A stretch of DNA of 64,000 bases from Comamonas sp. (GCA_031277805.1 JAITLR010000013.1:186001-250000), one strand, 5' to 3'; shown: positions 1 through 8,623, numbered from the stretch's first letter. The notes: generated by a model from the letters alone, not told the origin. Translations and numbers: made by a program.

Positions 1-896
1 GTCCAGAGTGCCAGAGGCCATGCCGGCCAGCAGAACCACAGCAGCAGCTGCAGCAGCTCGCCGGCATCCCGGGTGGAGTCCACCAGATGCCAGCTCCACT
101 GGTGCAGTCCGGTGGTCAGGGCTGCGCCTATGAGGGTGGCAGCCAGCCAGGCCGCTGCCCACAGGCGAGCCTGCCGATGTACCCTGCCAGGGTTGTCCCC
201 CCAGCTGCGCTGGGTGAAGGTGATGATGCTTGCGCCCAGGCCAAACAGCACGGCCATGGTGGGGGCGCCGCTCAAACCCATGCCCAGCATGCCGAACCCC
301 ATGGCGGCCACAGCCTTGTAGGGGTGGTAGGCCATGGCAGACGCCGCAAAGAACAGCAGCGCGGTGCAGCCAAGCTGGGTGACGTAGCTCGTGGTTTCAT
401 GCGACAGCTGGGCCAACCCCAGGCAGGCGACAAGAGCCAGCAGCGCTGCATCCGCCATGGCTCGGGAATAGTCCACCAGCTGGGCTTCTCCGCCAAAGGC
501 GAAAGCCACGGGTTGTGCACCTGGCGTGCGCGCCAGATAGTAGGCGCCCCACCAGGTGACAGCCAGTGTCAGCACCAGCAATGCGGCAAAGGGGATGCGT
601 GTCGCCATCTCCGGCCCAAGCAATCCGCCAAATATTTGCAGGGACAGGGCGCCGAGCCAGTAGGGCAGCAGGCCATCCATGCTGGGCGACAGGCCCGACA
701 GCTGAGGGGTCAGCCAGGAGGTGTTGCCCAAGGCCAGCTCTCGCATATAGCCAAACGCTTCCATGTCATTGGAGCGCCAGGGGCCGCGCATGACAAAGCC
801 CGGCACCACATAGGCCAGGCAAAGCAAAAGCAGTGCCCAGCGGGGCAATCTGCGCACGGCGCTCTGGGCAACAATGGCGGGAGTGGGCTGATTCAC
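1..896 (-). CDS. Membrane protein, ArnT/PMT-like glycosyltransferase (partial, 3' end outside window)
   Basis: The reading frame starts at a GTG (896, preceded by AGGA) and stays open to the left edge, giving 298 codons. The product has an N-terminal membrane segment rich in Leu (RWALLLLCLAYVVPGF), then a periplasm-like loop with WRSNDMEAFGYMRELALG and PYWLGALSLQIFG. These align by eye with the first loop of ArnT/glycosyltransferase family 39 proteins, where a DE pair binds a lipid-linked sugar; here the pair is ND. More hydrophobic segments follow, and the frame is still hydrophobic at the edge, so the C-terminal part is missing. A role in transferring a lipid-linked sugar in the inner membrane is inferred. 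The substrate cannot be told. It is transcribed away from the rpmE2 gene's terminator and may have its own promoter between 900 and 1060. Confidence 0.6.
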   Translation of the reverse strand, partial: MNQPTPAIVAQSAVRRLPRWALLLLCLAYVVPGFVMRGPWRSNDMEAFGYMRELALGNTSWLTPQLSGLSPSMDGLLPYWLGALSLQIFGGLLGPEMATRIPFAALLVLTLAVTWWGAYYLARTPGAQPVAFAFGGEAQLVDYSRAMADAALLALVACLGLAQLSHETTSYVTQLGCTALLFFAASAMAYHPYKAVAAMGFGMLGMGLSGAPTMAVLFGLGASIITFTQRSWGDNPGRVHRQARLWAAAWLAATLIGAALTTGLHQWSWHLVDSTRDAGELLQLLLWFCWPAWPLALW

Positions 897-1064
897 GCGA
901 GCAATCCTGTGTGGGCCGTCAGATGATTGACGGTCAAATCAAGCGGTAGCGCTTTATGAGCAAGCGCAAGATGCTCCCATGATAGGAGCATTGAAGAGGT
1001 TTGAGTATGGCAGCCCTGCTGGTACAGCACATTCGGCTGCTTCAGGCTGGGCATCATTGCGGGC
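897..1064. other. Intergenic spacer upstream of the membrane glycosyltransferase gene
   Basis: No open frame with a convincing start lies here. It must hold the 5' untranslated region of the leftward gene at 1-896. No strong sigma-70 promoter could be picked out by eye. Confidence 0.4.
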
Positions 1065-1098
1065 AAAAAAAAGGCAGCACGGTTGCCCGGCTGCCTTT
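1065..1098 (-). terminator. Rho-independent terminator of rpmE2
   Basis: On the minus strand an AAAGGCAGC stem pairs with GCTGCCTTT and is followed by a run of T. It begins about 20 bases after the rpmE2 stop. Confidence 0.85.
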
Positions 1099-1116
1099 GC
1101 TCGCAAAAAGCAGAAA

Positions 1117-1362
1117 TTACTTCTTGCCGAAGCGGTTGCGGAACTTCTCCACGCGGCCGCCCATGTTGTCCACCGACTTTTGTGTGCCAGTGTAGAAGGG
1201 GTGCGATTCAGAGGAAGTGTCCAGCTTGAACAGGGGGTATTCCTTGCCTTCGAAGGTTTCGGTTTCCTTGGTGTTCACGCAAGAACGTGTCACAAACTTG
1301 AAGCCGTTGGACAGGTCCACGAACAGAACTTCGCGGTAGTCGGGGTGAATGCCTTCTTTCAT
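1117..1362 (-). CDS. rpmE2: 50S ribosomal protein L31 type B
   Basis: An 81-residue protein beginning [18 protein letters not shown], with the type B L31 signature [14 protein letters not shown] and an SHPFYTG motif near the end. It lacks the CxxC pair of the zinc-binding type A form, so it should be the zinc-independent paralogue that replaces L31 on the large ribosomal subunit when zinc is scarce. The ATG at 1362 was chosen because it matches the family N-terminus and has GGAAG just upstream; an in-frame start 28 codons earlier would add residues unlike the family. It lies downstream of rho on the same strand but behind a terminator, so it probably has its own promoter, possibly the TATAAT inside that terminator. 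No Zur box was recognised. Confidence 0.95.
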   Translation of the reverse strand: MKEGIHPDYREVLFVDLSNGFKFVTRSCVNTKETETFEGKEYPLFKLDTSSESHPFYTGTQKSVDNMGGRVEKFRNRFGKK

Positions 1363-1450
1363 GATCTTCCTTTGGTCAAGTGCGGTAGCCGTGCCCAACC
1401 TGCTACAACCCTTGTAGCAGTCGTGAATTGAGCGTACTTGCCGCAATAGA

Positions 1451-1482
1451 AAAAGCCCACCATTATAACATGGCGGGCTTGG
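1451..1482 (-). terminator. Rho-independent terminator of rho, containing a TATAAT
   Basis: On the minus strand AAGCCCGCCAT pairs with ATGGTGGGCTT across a short loop and is followed by TTT. The loop and second arm contain TATAAT (1462-1467), a perfect sigma-70 -10 box facing rpmE2, though no good -35 box was seen. Terminator and downstream promoter may therefore share the same bases. Confidence 0.75.
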
Positions 1483-1512
1483 GGTGGAGCATGAAGCTCC
1501 AAGTCGTGGAAA

Positions 1513-2775
1513 TCAGCCGCCGCGGCGCATCATGTCGAAGAACTCCACATTGTTCTTGGTGGCCTTCATGTTCTTGATCATCAGTTCCATGGACTCGATC
1601 TCGTCCATGTTGTACATGAACTGGCGCAGGATACGGGTCTTTTGCAGAATCTCGGGAGCCAGCAGCAGTTCTTCGCGGCGTGTACCGCTCTTGGTGAGTT
1701 CGATGGCCGGGAACACGCGCTTTTCGTACAGGCGACGGTTCAGGTGCAGTTCGCTGTTGCCGGTGCCCTTGAATTCTTCAAAGATCACTTCATCCATGCG
1801 GCTGCCGGTGTCGACCAATGCCGTGGCGATGATGGTCAGGGAGCCGCCTTCTTCCACGTTGCGGGCCGCGCCGAAGAAGCGCTTGGGGCGCTGCAGTGCG
1901 TTGGAGTCCACACCGCCCGACAGCACCTTGCCCGACGAGGGCACGACGTTGTTGTAGGCGCGGGCCAAGCGGGTGATGGAGTCCAGCAGGATGACCACAT
2001 CCTTGCCCAGTTCCACCAGGCGCTTGGCGCGCTCGATCACCATTTCGGCCACGTGCACGTGACGGGTAGCTGGCTCGTCAAAGGTGGAGGCAATGATTTC
2101 GCCCTTCACCGAGCGCTGCATTTCCGTCACTTCTTCAGGGCGCTCGTCCACCAGCAGCACCATCAGGTGCACATCGGGATGGTTGGCGGTGATGGCGTGC
2201 GCAATGCTTTGCATCATCATGGTCTTGCCGCTCTTGGGCGGTGCCACGATCAACGCGCGCTGACCGCGGCCAATGGGGGCGATGATGTCGATGATGCGGC
2301 CGGTGATGTTTTCTTCGCCCTTGATGTCGCGCTCAAGGCGCATCTGCTCCTTGGGGAACAGGGGAGTCAGATTCTCGAACAGCACCTTGTGCTTGTTCTG
2401 CTCGGGTGGGCCGCCGTTGACCTTGTCGAGCTTGGTCAGTGCGAAGTAGCGCTCGCCATCCTTGGGGATACGCACTTCGCCTTCGATCATGTCGCCGGTA
2501 TGCAGGTTGAAGCGGCGTACCTGGCTGGGAGAAATATAGATATCGTCCGTGCTGGCGGTGTAGCTGGTGTCGGGGCTACGCAGGAAGCCAAAACCGTCGG
2601 GCAGAATTTCGAGCACGCCGTCGGCAAAGACCTGTTCGCCGGCCTTTGCGCGCTTTTTGATGATGGCGAACATCAGTTCCTGCTTGCGCATGCGACCGAC
2701 GTTTTCGATCTCAAGCGCTTCGGCCTGCTTCAGGACTTCAGACACGTGCAGTGCCTTGAGTTCATTAAGGTGCAT
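1513..2775 (-). CDS. rho: Transcription termination factor Rho
   Basis: A 420-residue protein of normal Rho length. The N-terminal helical region ([19 protein letters not shown]) is followed by a cold-shock-like RNA-binding domain (about residues 50-120, [20 protein letters not shown]), then the RecA-type ATPase. The Walker A motif APPKSGKT is near residue 180, and the Q-loop/R-loop region with LARAYN and SGGVDSNAL follows. Rho is a hexameric RNA helicase that loads on unstructured C-rich RNA and ends transcription. It is a single-gene unit between trxA and rpmE2, with a terminator at 1451-1482. The start was chosen by match to the family. Confidence 0.98.
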   Translation of the reverse strand: MHLNELKALHVSEVLKQAEALEIENVGRMRKQELMFAIIKKRAKAGEQVFADGVLEILPDGFGFLRSPDTSYTASTDDIYISPSQVRRFNLHTGDMIEGEVRIPKDGERYFALTKLDKVNGGPPEQNKHKVLFENLTPLFPKEQMRLERDIKGEENITGRIIDIIAPIGRGQRALIVAPPKSGKTMMMQSIAHAITANHPDVHLMVLLVDERPEEVTEMQRSVKGEIIASTFDEPATRHVHVAEMVIERAKRLVELGKDVVILLDSITRLARAYNNVVPSSGKVLSGGVDSNALQRPKRFFGAARNVEEGGSLTIIATALVDTGSRMDEVIFEEFKGTGNSELHLNRRLYEKRVFPAIELTKSGTRREELLLAPEILQKTRILRQFMYNMDEIESMELMIKNMKATKNNVEFFDMMRRGG

Positions 2776-2912
2776 GAAATAACTCCAAGTGCGGAGTGAG
2801 GAGTAACCAGGGGGGAGGCGTAGGGCCTAACGAAACACTGTGATAGTGGGTAGGCTTGCCTGGAGAAATCTAGCGCGACCTGCATGCTGCGGCCGGCGAT
2901 TCGTACATTATG
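2776..2912 (-). promoter_or_regulatory. Promoter and long leader of rho
   Basis: A CATAAT -10-like box lies at 2907-2912 on the minus strand with a possible TTGCGG -35 about 18-19 bases upstream. The implied leader is about 125 bases long and partly C-rich (CCTACGCCTCCCCCC). Rho is known to limit its own synthesis by ending transcription in its leader. A C-rich leader fits that, but this is inference. Confidence 0.4.
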
Positions 2913-3020
2913 ACAGGAAAATCAGCGCAGACCGCAAGGATTTTTGAAGGACTGGCCTTCAGTGTCTGGCACAGGTCATTCAGACCCCGAAAAAACAAGA
3001 GCGCGACTGCGGTGTTCTGC

Positions 3021-3052
3021 GCAAAAAGGACAAGGCCTGGGTGCAGGCCTTG
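3021..3052 (-). terminator. Rho-independent terminator of trxA
   Basis: On the minus strand CAAGGCCT pairs with AGGCCTTG and is followed by TCCTTTTTG, about 17 bases after the trxA stop. Confidence 0.8.
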
Positions 3053-3068
3053 TTGTCAAGCATATGCT

Positions 3069-3398
3069 TTAGATGTGCTGGTCCAGGAAAGCGGACAGCT
3101 GAGTCTTGTTCAGTGCGCCCACCTTGGTGGCGGCCAACTGGCCGTCCTTGAACAGCATCAGTGTGGGAATGCCGCGAATGCCGAACTTGGCAGGGATTTC
3201 ACGGTTTTCGTCCACGTTCATCTTGGCGATCTGCACCTTGCCTTTGTAGCTTTCGGCAGTTTCGTCCAGGATGGGGGCAATCATCTTGCAGGGGCCGCAC
3301 CACTCGGCCCAGTAGTCCACGAGAACCGTGGTGCCGGGTTGCAGTACGTCAGATTCAAAGCTTGCATCAGTGATGTGCTTGATCAATTCGCTAGCCAT
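3069..3398 (-). CDS. trxA: Thioredoxin 1
   Basis: A 109-residue classic thioredoxin with the active site [10 protein letters not shown], the buried Asp/Lys region (VDYWAEW), the cis-proline loop [11 protein letters not shown] and the [11 protein letters not shown]-terminal helix. It reduces disulfides in cytosolic proteins, including ribonucleotide reductase and, in sulfate assimilation, PAPS reductase. The start at MASELIKHI matches family length; a start nine codons upstream is possible but has no better ribosome-binding site. It is monocistronic, ending in the hairpin at 3021-3052. The flavoprotein gene starts divergently to the right. Confidence 0.97.
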   Translation of the reverse strand: MASELIKHITDASFESDVLQPGTTVLVDYWAEWCGPCKMIAPILDETAESYKGKVQIAKMNVDENREIPAKFGIRGIPTLMLFKDGQLAATKVGALNKTQLSAFLDQHI

Positions 3399-3633
3399 TT
3401 GTAGTCCTGGATTTTCTTGAGTCAAAAATCAAAAAGAGCGGTGAAATATCCGCCTTGTGATTTCATTGTGACAGAAACTCATCTCCTGCTGTGCAGTGTG
3501 GGCGGTTGTTTCCCGCTATGGCGCCAATAGTGCCTGTGATATTGCCGAAATGGCGGCGGTGGTATTCTGCGCAGCCTTTCGCGGCTGCGAACCCGATTTT
3601 TGGTGGCCGCATATTGAACCGGATAAGAGAACT

Positions 3634-4920
3634 ATGAATGTTTCGGAGCCTGTGGCGGCCGATGAGGTGCTGAGTTGTGATGTCGCGGTGGTAGGAGCAG
3701 GTCCTGCCGGCCTGATGGTGGCCGAACAGTTGGCGCAATCAGGTCTGTCTGTGCATGTGTTCGAAGCCAAAGCTTCAGTGGCCCGCAAATTTCTGCTGGC
3801 TGGCAAGGGTGGATTGAATCTGACTCATTCGGAAGATTTCGCCAGTTTTGTGACTCGCTATGGTGAGCGAGCCGTTCAGCTGCAGCCTTTGTTGACACGT
3901 TGGGGTAGCGATGCCTTGCGCGAATGGGTCAAGGCGCTGGGCTTCGACACCTTTGTGGGTACCTCTGGCCGGGTGTTCCCTACAGATATGAAGGCTGCGC
4001 CTTTGTTGCGCGGCTGGTTGTCGCGGCTCAAGGGTCAGGGTGTGGTGTTTCACACCCGTCACCGCTGGCTGGGCTGGGATGAGGACAAGCTGCCTGTTTT
4101 TCAACGTGAGCAGTCACAGTGCAGGCTGCAATGCAAGGCACTGGTGCTGGCGACCGGTGGTGGCAGCTGGGCCCGTCTGGGCTCCGATGGTGCATGGTTT
4201 CCCTGGCTGCAGGAGCGCGGCGTGGAAATGGCGCCGCTTCGGCCTTCCAACTGTGGATTCGATGTGGGATGGAGTGATGGGCGCGAGCCTGGCTGGAGTG
4301 ATGTATTCAGTCAGCGCTTTGCAGGCCAGCCCTTCAAGTCGGTAGCTTTGCACTATGCCAATGAGTCTGGCGGCAGCTTTGCGCGCCAGGGCGAATTTGT
4401 CGCGACCCAGAGTGGTGTGGAAGGCAGCCTGATCTATGCCGTCTCCTCCCTGTTGCGCGAGCGTATTGCCAAAGATGGCAGTGCACGGTTTCAACTGGAT
4501 CTGCTGCCGCAATGGACGCAGGAGCGCGTTGAGCAGGAAGTGCTGCACCCGCGTGGGTCACGCAGCCTGAGCAGTCATCTCAAGGGTCGGCTGGGGCTTG
4601 ATGGCATCAAGACCGGCCTGTTGTATGAAGTCTTGGGCAAGGATGGCATGGCGGATGCCAAGCTCCTGGCGAGCACCATCAAGGCCGTTCCGATGACCGT
4701 GATTGCGCCACGTCCCATGGATGAGGCCATCAGCACGGCAGGAGGCGTACGCTTTGAGGCTCTGGACGCCAATGGCATGTGCACGGCGTTGCCAGGCGTG
4801 TTCTGTGCCGGTGAAATGCTGGACTGGGAGGCTCCGACCGGGGGGTATCTGCTTACGGCTTGCATGTCTTCCGGAGTGCATGCAGCGCAAGGCGTGCTCA
4901 ATTATCTGCACCGCCAGTAA
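3634..4920 (+). CDS. HI0933-family NAD(P)/FAD-dependent oxidoreductase
   Basis: A 428-residue flavoprotein. It opens with a Rossmann dinucleotide-binding motif (VVGAGPAGLMVAEQLA, about residues 17-32), then the family signature ARKFLLAGKGGLNLTHSEDF near residue 50. The middle has ALVLATGGGSWARLGSDG and the C-terminus has GVFCAGEMLDWEAPTGGYLL, the second FAD-binding segment typical of HI0933/TIGR03862-like proteins. The substrate of this family is not settled. The ATG at 3634 was chosen because the residues before it are not family-like, although the ribosome-binding site is weak. It is a single gene, divergent from trxA and convergent with the SRP RNA gene. Confidence 0.85.
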   Translation: MNVSEPVAADEVLSCDVAVVGAGPAGLMVAEQLAQSGLSVHVFEAKASVARKFLLAGKGGLNLTHSEDFASFVTRYGERAVQLQPLLTRWGSDALREWVKALGFDTFVGTSGRVFPTDMKAAPLLRGWLSRLKGQGVVFHTRHRWLGWDEDKLPVFQREQSQCRLQCKALVLATGGGSWARLGSDGAWFPWLQERGVEMAPLRPSNCGFDVGWSDGREPGWSDVFSQRFAGQPFKSVALHYANESGGSFARQGEFVATQSGVEGSLIYAVSSLLRERIAKDGSARFQLDLLPQWTQERVEQEVLHPRGSRSLSSHLKGRLGLDGIKTGLLYEVLGKDGMADAKLLASTIKAVPMTVIAPRPMDEAISTAGGVRFEALDANGMCTALPGVFCAGEMLDWEAPTGGYLLTACMSSGVHAAQGVLNYLHRQ

Positions 4921-5059
4921 ACCGAAGGCGGGCTTGCCAATGGTGAGTCCGCTTGTCCGATCCGGACAGAGGCAGCACACTGAAGTGACACAGCATATGA
5001 GAGGGAGATATCCTTTGCGGAAGACAGCCTCTTGTCTGTAAAGAGGATTTCCAGCTAAA

Positions 5060-5157
5060 GGTGACGAGCCTGATCTCGGCACTGGTTTCACAGTTAGGGC
5101 TGCTTGGTTCCCCACCTGACCCGGTTGGCTGCTTCCCCATGCGAGGAGGCCCGTCGC
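5060..5157 (-). ncRNA. ffs: 4.5S signal recognition particle RNA
   Basis: On the minus strand the conserved domain IV reads GGGTCAGG, a GGAA tetraloop closed by GG/CC, then AAGCAGCCC, the binding site of the Ffh M domain. The flanks pair as expected for the small bacterial SRP RNA: GGGCCTCCTCGCA near the 5' end with TGCCGAGATCAGGCTC near the 3' end. The RNA forms the signal recognition particle with Ffh and targets nascent inner-membrane proteins. A TATAAT box at 5163-5168 fits a 5' end near 5156. Ends are estimated to within about 5 bases. It is divergent from dnaX, whose start is only 100 bases away. Confidence 0.9.
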
Positions 5158-5162
5158 CGACG

Positions 5163-5168
5163 ATTATA
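5163..5168 (-). promoter_or_regulatory. -10 box of the SRP RNA gene
   Basis: TATAAT on the minus strand, about seven bases before the predicted 5' end of the 4.5S RNA. No good -35 box is visible at the right spacing. Confidence 0.5.
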
Positions 5169-5257
5169 GGTCGAAAAAGACACATCCCAGGGTTAGATGG
5201 CAATAGATTCCTGGTGCCGCCCTGTTGGCATGCACTGGCCCCGTAGAATCGGCGGCT

Positions 5258-7387
5258 ATGTCTTATTTAGTGCTTGCTCGCAAATACCGGCCCCGTACCT
5301 TCTCCGAAATGGTGGGGCAGGAGCATGTGGTTCAGGCTTTGACCAATGCGTTGATCCAGCAGCGGCTGCACCATGCCTATCTGTTCACGGGCACGCGAGG
5401 TGTAGGCAAGACCACGGTATCGCGCATACTGGCCAAGTCCCTCAATTGCCAGGGTGCCGATGGCAATGGTGGAATCACAGCAGCCCCTTGTGGAGTCTGC
5501 GCAGCATGCACTGAAATCGATAGCGGTCGTTTTCCCGATTACACCGAGCTGGACGCTGCTTCCAATCGCGGCGTGGACGAGGTGCAAAGCCTGCTGGAAC
5601 AGGCCGTGTACAAGCCGGTGCAGGGGCGCTTCAAGGTCTTCATGATCGACGAGGTGCACATGCTGACGAACACGGCGTTCAACGCCATGCTCAAGACGCT
5701 GGAAGAACCGCCTGAATATCTGAAGTTTGTGCTGGCCACGACGGACCCGCAAAAAGTACCGGTCACCGTGCTTTCGCGTTGTCTGCAGTTCAATCTGCGT
5801 CCCATGGCGCCGGATACGGTGCTCGAACATCTGACCGACGTGCTGTCCAAGGAAAGCGTGCCTGCCGAGCCACAGGCCCTGCGTCTGCTCTCTCGCGCTG
5901 CGCGTGGCTCCATGCGGGATGCGCTGAGCCTGACCGATCAGGCTATCGCCTTTGGCAGCGGCCAGTTGCAGGAAGCCACGGTGCGCCAGATGCTGGGCAG
6001 TGTGGACCGCAGCCATGTCTTTCGCCTGATCGATGCACTGGCCCAGGGTGATGGGCGCACAGTGGTCGAGACCTCCGAAGAGCTGCGTCACAACGGTTTG
6101 TCCGCCGCTTCGACACTGGAGGAAATGTGCAATGTGCTGCAGCGCATGGCTGTGCTGCAAGCCGTGCCGGATATGCCGCTGGATGCCAGCGATCCTGAAG
6201 CTGCCGAGCTGGACCGTCTGGCCAGTCTGATGCCGCGTGACGAGACGCAACTGCTCTACAGCATCTGCCTGCATGGCCGCACCGAACTGGGCTTGGCACC
6301 TGACGAATATGCGGCTCTGACCATGGCGCTGCTGCGGTTGCTGGCCTTCAAGCCCGAAAACGCTGAAGTCGGCACGGCTGAAAAAAAAACTCCAGCGCTG
6401 AGGCCTAGCCGCCCGGCTATTGCAGCGCCTGCCGTAGAGCAGGGTGTGGTAACTGTTGTTTCGGCTCCGGTTGAACCTGCGGTGGCACCTGTATCCACAG
6501 CTGTGGCAAGCAATCCCGTGGTCGCAGCCGTGCAGACCCATCCTGAGTCGGCGGTTGAGCCTGCTGCGGATTTGGAGCCAAAACCTGAAACAGCGCGGAT
6601 ACAGAATGCACAAGACGCGTCTGAATCGGTAGCAAAGCAAGTTGTGGCTGCACCCGCTCCCGCAGTGGAGGTCAGGCCTGAACAGGCGCCTGCCCCAGAG
6701 TTGGAGCCAGAGCCGTTGCAGCAGGCCGAACCGGCGGAAGCTGCGGCAGACAGCTCTGCGCTCGAAGAGTCTGGCGATGAGCCCGCCTCCGACATCCCCG
6801 ATGACTCAGGTCCGGATGAAGGCGCCTGGGCCGGCATGCCTGATGAAGGCTGGGCCGATGATGGCCGCTGGGGAGATGATGCCGATGTGGACGTGGGCCT
6901 GCCCATGCAGACCATGCCGACGGACCATCAGGACGAGCCGGAAGCGCAAACAGGCGGAAATACGCAAGATGCACCAACGGTGGAGCGCACCAGTGAAGGC
7001 GATCTCTGGCAGACCGTGGTGCAGGAGCTGTTGCAAAACGATGCCGTGGTCGCACTGGCGCGGCAGCTGGCATTGCAATCGCAGCTGGTGGTGCGCGAGG
7101 GCGATCTGTGGATGCTGCGGGTGGAATCCAACTCGCTGAACCAGGCCGGTGCGCGTGAGCGTTTGCGTGCTGCGCTGGAAGCGGCCGGTCATGCGCGACA
7201 ATTGCAGATCGAGCAGGGTGCGGTCACGGATAGTCCGGCGCGCCGTCTGGCCGTGGAAAACCATCTGCGCCAGGGGATTGCTGAAGACATTGTGAACAGC
7301 AACTCTCTGGTGCAAACCTTGAGGCGGGACTTTGGCGCGAAGATCGTGCCGGGCAGCATCAAGCCAATCTCCATTCAGCCTGAATAA
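5258..7387 (+). CDS. dnaX: DNA polymerase III subunits gamma and tau
   Basis: A 709-residue clamp-loader ATPase. It starts MSYLVLARKYRP, has Walker A GTRGVGKTT near residue 45, a zinc-module CGVCAAC, the DEVHML Walker B and the sensor-1 region. The three AAA+ domains end near residue 370. A long Ala/Pro/Glu/Val-rich linker (about 380-560) follows, then the C-terminal tau region (DLWQTVVQELLQNDAVVALA) that binds the polymerase alpha subunit and DnaB. The ATG at 5258 matches the family. At codons 375-378 there is a run of nine A and a stem-loop that could yield a short gamma form. The gene leads the conserved dnaX-ybaB-recR cluster. Confidence 0.97.
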   Translation: MSYLVLARKYRPRTFSEMVGQEHVVQALTNALIQQRLHHAYLFTGTRGVGKTTVSRILAKSLNCQGADGNGGITAAPCGVCAACTEIDSGRFPDYTELDAASNRGVDEVQSLLEQAVYKPVQGRFKVFMIDEVHMLTNTAFNAMLKTLEEPPEYLKFVLATTDPQKVPVTVLSRCLQFNLRPMAPDTVLEHLTDVLSKESVPAEPQALRLLSRAARGSMRDALSLTDQAIAFGSGQLQEATVRQMLGSVDRSHVFRLIDALAQGDGRTVVETSEELRHNGLSAASTLEEMCNVLQRMAVLQAVPDMPLDASDPEAAELDRLASLMPRDETQLLYSICLHGRTELGLAPDEYAALTMALLRLLAFKPENAEVGTAEKKTPALRPSRPAIAAPAVEQGVVTVVSAPVEPAVAPVSTAVASNPVVAAVQTHPESAVEPAADLEPKPETARIQNAQDASESVAKQVVAAPAPAVEVRPEQAPAPELEPEPLQQAEPAEAAADSSALEESGDEPASDIPDDSGPDEGAWAGMPDEGWADDGRWGDDADVDVGLPMQTMPTDHQDEPEAQTGGNTQDAPTVERTSEGDLWQTVVQELLQNDAVVALARQLALQSQLVVREGDLWMLRVESNSLNQAGARERLRAALEAAGHARQLQIEQGAVTDSPARRLAVENHLRQGIAEDIVNSNSLVQTLRRDFGAKIVPGSIKPISIQPE
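6381..6428 (+). promoter_or_regulatory. Candidate slippage/frameshift site in dnaX for the gamma subunit
   Basis: Nine consecutive A (6381-6389) within the zero-frame codons GAA AAA AAA ACT. Five bases later a stem-loop pairs GCGCTG (6395-6400) with CAGCGC (6423-6428) around an inner AGCC/GGCT stem. In the -1 frame a TAG follows at 6406, giving a product of about 383 residues that ends just after AAA+ domain III. In the +1 frame a TGA follows at 6399. This matches the logic of dnaX slippage in Escherichia coli and Thermus thermophilus. Confidence 0.7.
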
Positions 7388-7414
7388 GGCGTTTCAACAA
7401 AAGAAGGAATTCTC

Positions 7415-7747
7415 ATGTTCAACAAAGGACAACTCGCCGGTCTGATGAAGCAAGCCCAGGCCATGCAGGACAACCTGAAGAAGGCTCAGGACGAGCTGGG
7501 CAATATTGAAGTCGAAGGCGAGTCCGGTGCCGGTCTGGTCAAGGTCGTGATGACCTGCAAGCACGACGTCAAGCGCATCACCATCGACCCCAGTCTGCTG
7601 GCGGAAGACAAGGACATGCTGGAAGATCTGGTGGCTGCAGCCTTCAACGCTGCCGTGCGCAAGGCCGAAGAGACCTCCAGCGAGAAGATGGGCAAGATCA
7701 CGGCCGGTATGCCAGGTCTGCCCGGCGGCATGAAATTCCCGTTCTGA
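7415..7747 (+). CDS. ybaB: YbaB/EbfC family nucleoid-associated protein
   Basis: A 110-residue protein with the family pattern: [15 protein letters not shown] at the start, a central [16 protein letters not shown] strand region and a Gly/Met/Pro-rich tail ([14 protein letters not shown]). Members form dimers that bind DNA and coat the nucleoid. It starts 27 bases after dnaX with AAGGAA upstream, so it is very probably cotranscribed. A clear terminator at 7879-7910 separates it from recR. Confidence 0.95.
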   Translation: MFNKGQLAGLMKQAQAMQDNLKKAQDELGNIEVEGESGAGLVKVVMTCKHDVKRITIDPSLLAEDKDMLEDLVAAAFNAAVRKAEETSSEKMGKITAGMPGLPGGMKFPF

Positions 7748-7748
7748 T

Positions 7749-7851
7749 CGCTCCCCCCTGAGCGGCTTTGCCGCTTCCCCCTCTCTTCTCGGGAGGGGGC
7801 GGCGCCATCGCCGGGAGGCGGCTCTTGCTCGGCGCCCCTGAGTTGGGGCAG
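7749..7851 (-). repeat. GC-rich intergenic repeat, family B
   Basis: On the minus strand this reads like the copies at 49948 and 51083: a GGGGGAAG...CGGCTCAGGGGGG core preceded by CCCTCCCG. Such copies lie at gene ends in this window and contain several GC-rich inverted repeats. The function is unknown. Confidence 0.55.
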
Positions 7852-7878
7852 GCCAGTTTGTCAGCCTGGGCGATGAAT

Positions 7879-7910
7879 GGCGATCTGTACAGTTGCAGAT
7901 CGCCTTTTTT
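7879..7910 (+). terminator. Rho-independent terminator after ybaB
   Basis: GGCGATCTG pairs with CAGATCGCC and is followed by TTTTTT. It ends only 22 bases before the recR start, so recR needs read-through or its own promoter. Confidence 0.85.
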
Positions 7911-7932
7911 CTGGTGAATGAAAGGACAAGCC

Positions 7933-8523
7933 GTGTCGGATGTGCAATCTCTGGATGCCTTGATCGAGGCGCTGCGCAAGCTGCCGGGCGTGGGCATCAA
8001 GTCTGCCCAGCGCATGGCGTTTCATTTGCTGCAACGTGATCAGGCCGGGGCACTGCAACTTGCCCGGGCACTGGATACCGCGGTCAATTCCGTGCAGCAC
8101 TGCGAGCGTTGCCACACGTTTACCGAAGGCGCGATTTGCAGTATCTGCGCCGATGCGGGGCGCGATGGCGCGCGGCTGTGCGTGGTGGAGGCGCCTGCCG
8201 ATCTGGCGGCCATGGAGCGCACTGGTGCTTACCAGGGCTATTACTACGTGCTGATGGGGCGTTTGTCTCCGCTTGATGGCGTGGGGCCCAAGGAGATTGG
8301 CATGCGGCAGCTGCTGGAGCGCGCCTGTGACGGTGTGGTGCAGGAAGTGATTCTGGCGACCAGCTTCACGGCCGAGGGCGAAGCCACGGCCCATGCCATC
8401 AGTGAGGCGCTGAAGGCGCGCGGCCTGCTGGTGACACGGCTGGCACGCGGTGTGCCGATCGGCAGCGAACTTGAATATGTGGACCTGGGCACAATTGCCC
8501 ATGCGCTGGTGGATAGGCGCTGA
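7933..8523 (+). CDS. recR: Recombination protein RecR
   Basis: A 196-residue protein with the helix-hairpin-helix [18 protein letters not shown], a C4 zinc finger (CERCHTF...CSICAD), and a Toprim domain from about residue 80 ([14 protein letters not shown]). RecR works with RecF and RecO to load RecA on gapped DNA. The GTG at 7933 was preferred because AAAGGA lies six bases upstream; an ATG five codons earlier has a poor ribosome-binding site. It is the last gene of the dnaX-ybaB-recR cluster. Confidence 0.95.
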   Translation: MSDVQSLDALIEALRKLPGVGIKSAQRMAFHLLQRDQAGALQLARALDTAVNSVQHCERCHTFTEGAICSICADAGRDGARLCVVEAPADLAAMERTGAYQGYYYVLMGRLSPLDGVGPKEIGMRQLLERACDGVVQEVILATSFTAEGEATAHAISEALKARGLLVTRLARGVPIGSELEYVDLGTIAHALVDRR

Positions 8524-8530
8524 TTGGAGT

Positions 8531-8578
8531 AAAAACGGCTTTGGGCGCTTATGCATCAAGCGTCATCAGCTATCAAAA
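8531..8578 (+). repeat. Short palindromic repeat, copy C1
   Basis: AAAAACGGCTTTGGGCGCTT followed by ATGCATCAAGCGTCATCAGCTATCAAAA-like sequence. The CAGCTATCAAAA end and the inverted GCGCTT/AAGCG arms match the other copies described here. It lies just after the recR stop. Confidence 0.7.
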
Positions 8579-8587
8579 CCATAGAAA

Positions 8588-8623
8588 AAGCCCGCTGCCG
8601 GAAATGGTCAGCGGGCTTTTTTG
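8588..8623. terminator. Bidirectional terminator between recR and mltD
   Basis: AAGCCCGCTG pairs with CAGCGGGCTT, flanked by A-rich and T-rich tracts, so it can serve both the rightward recR and the leftward mltD. Confidence 0.8.

Noticed and set aside
87..926. A 279-codon rightward frame at the left edge
   Set aside because: The leftward frame encodes a coherent membrane protein; the rightward one is Gly/Gln/His-rich shadow.
5267..6640. A 457-codon frame antisense to dnaX
   Set aside because: Antisense shadow of dnaX with no recognisable domain or ribosome-binding site.
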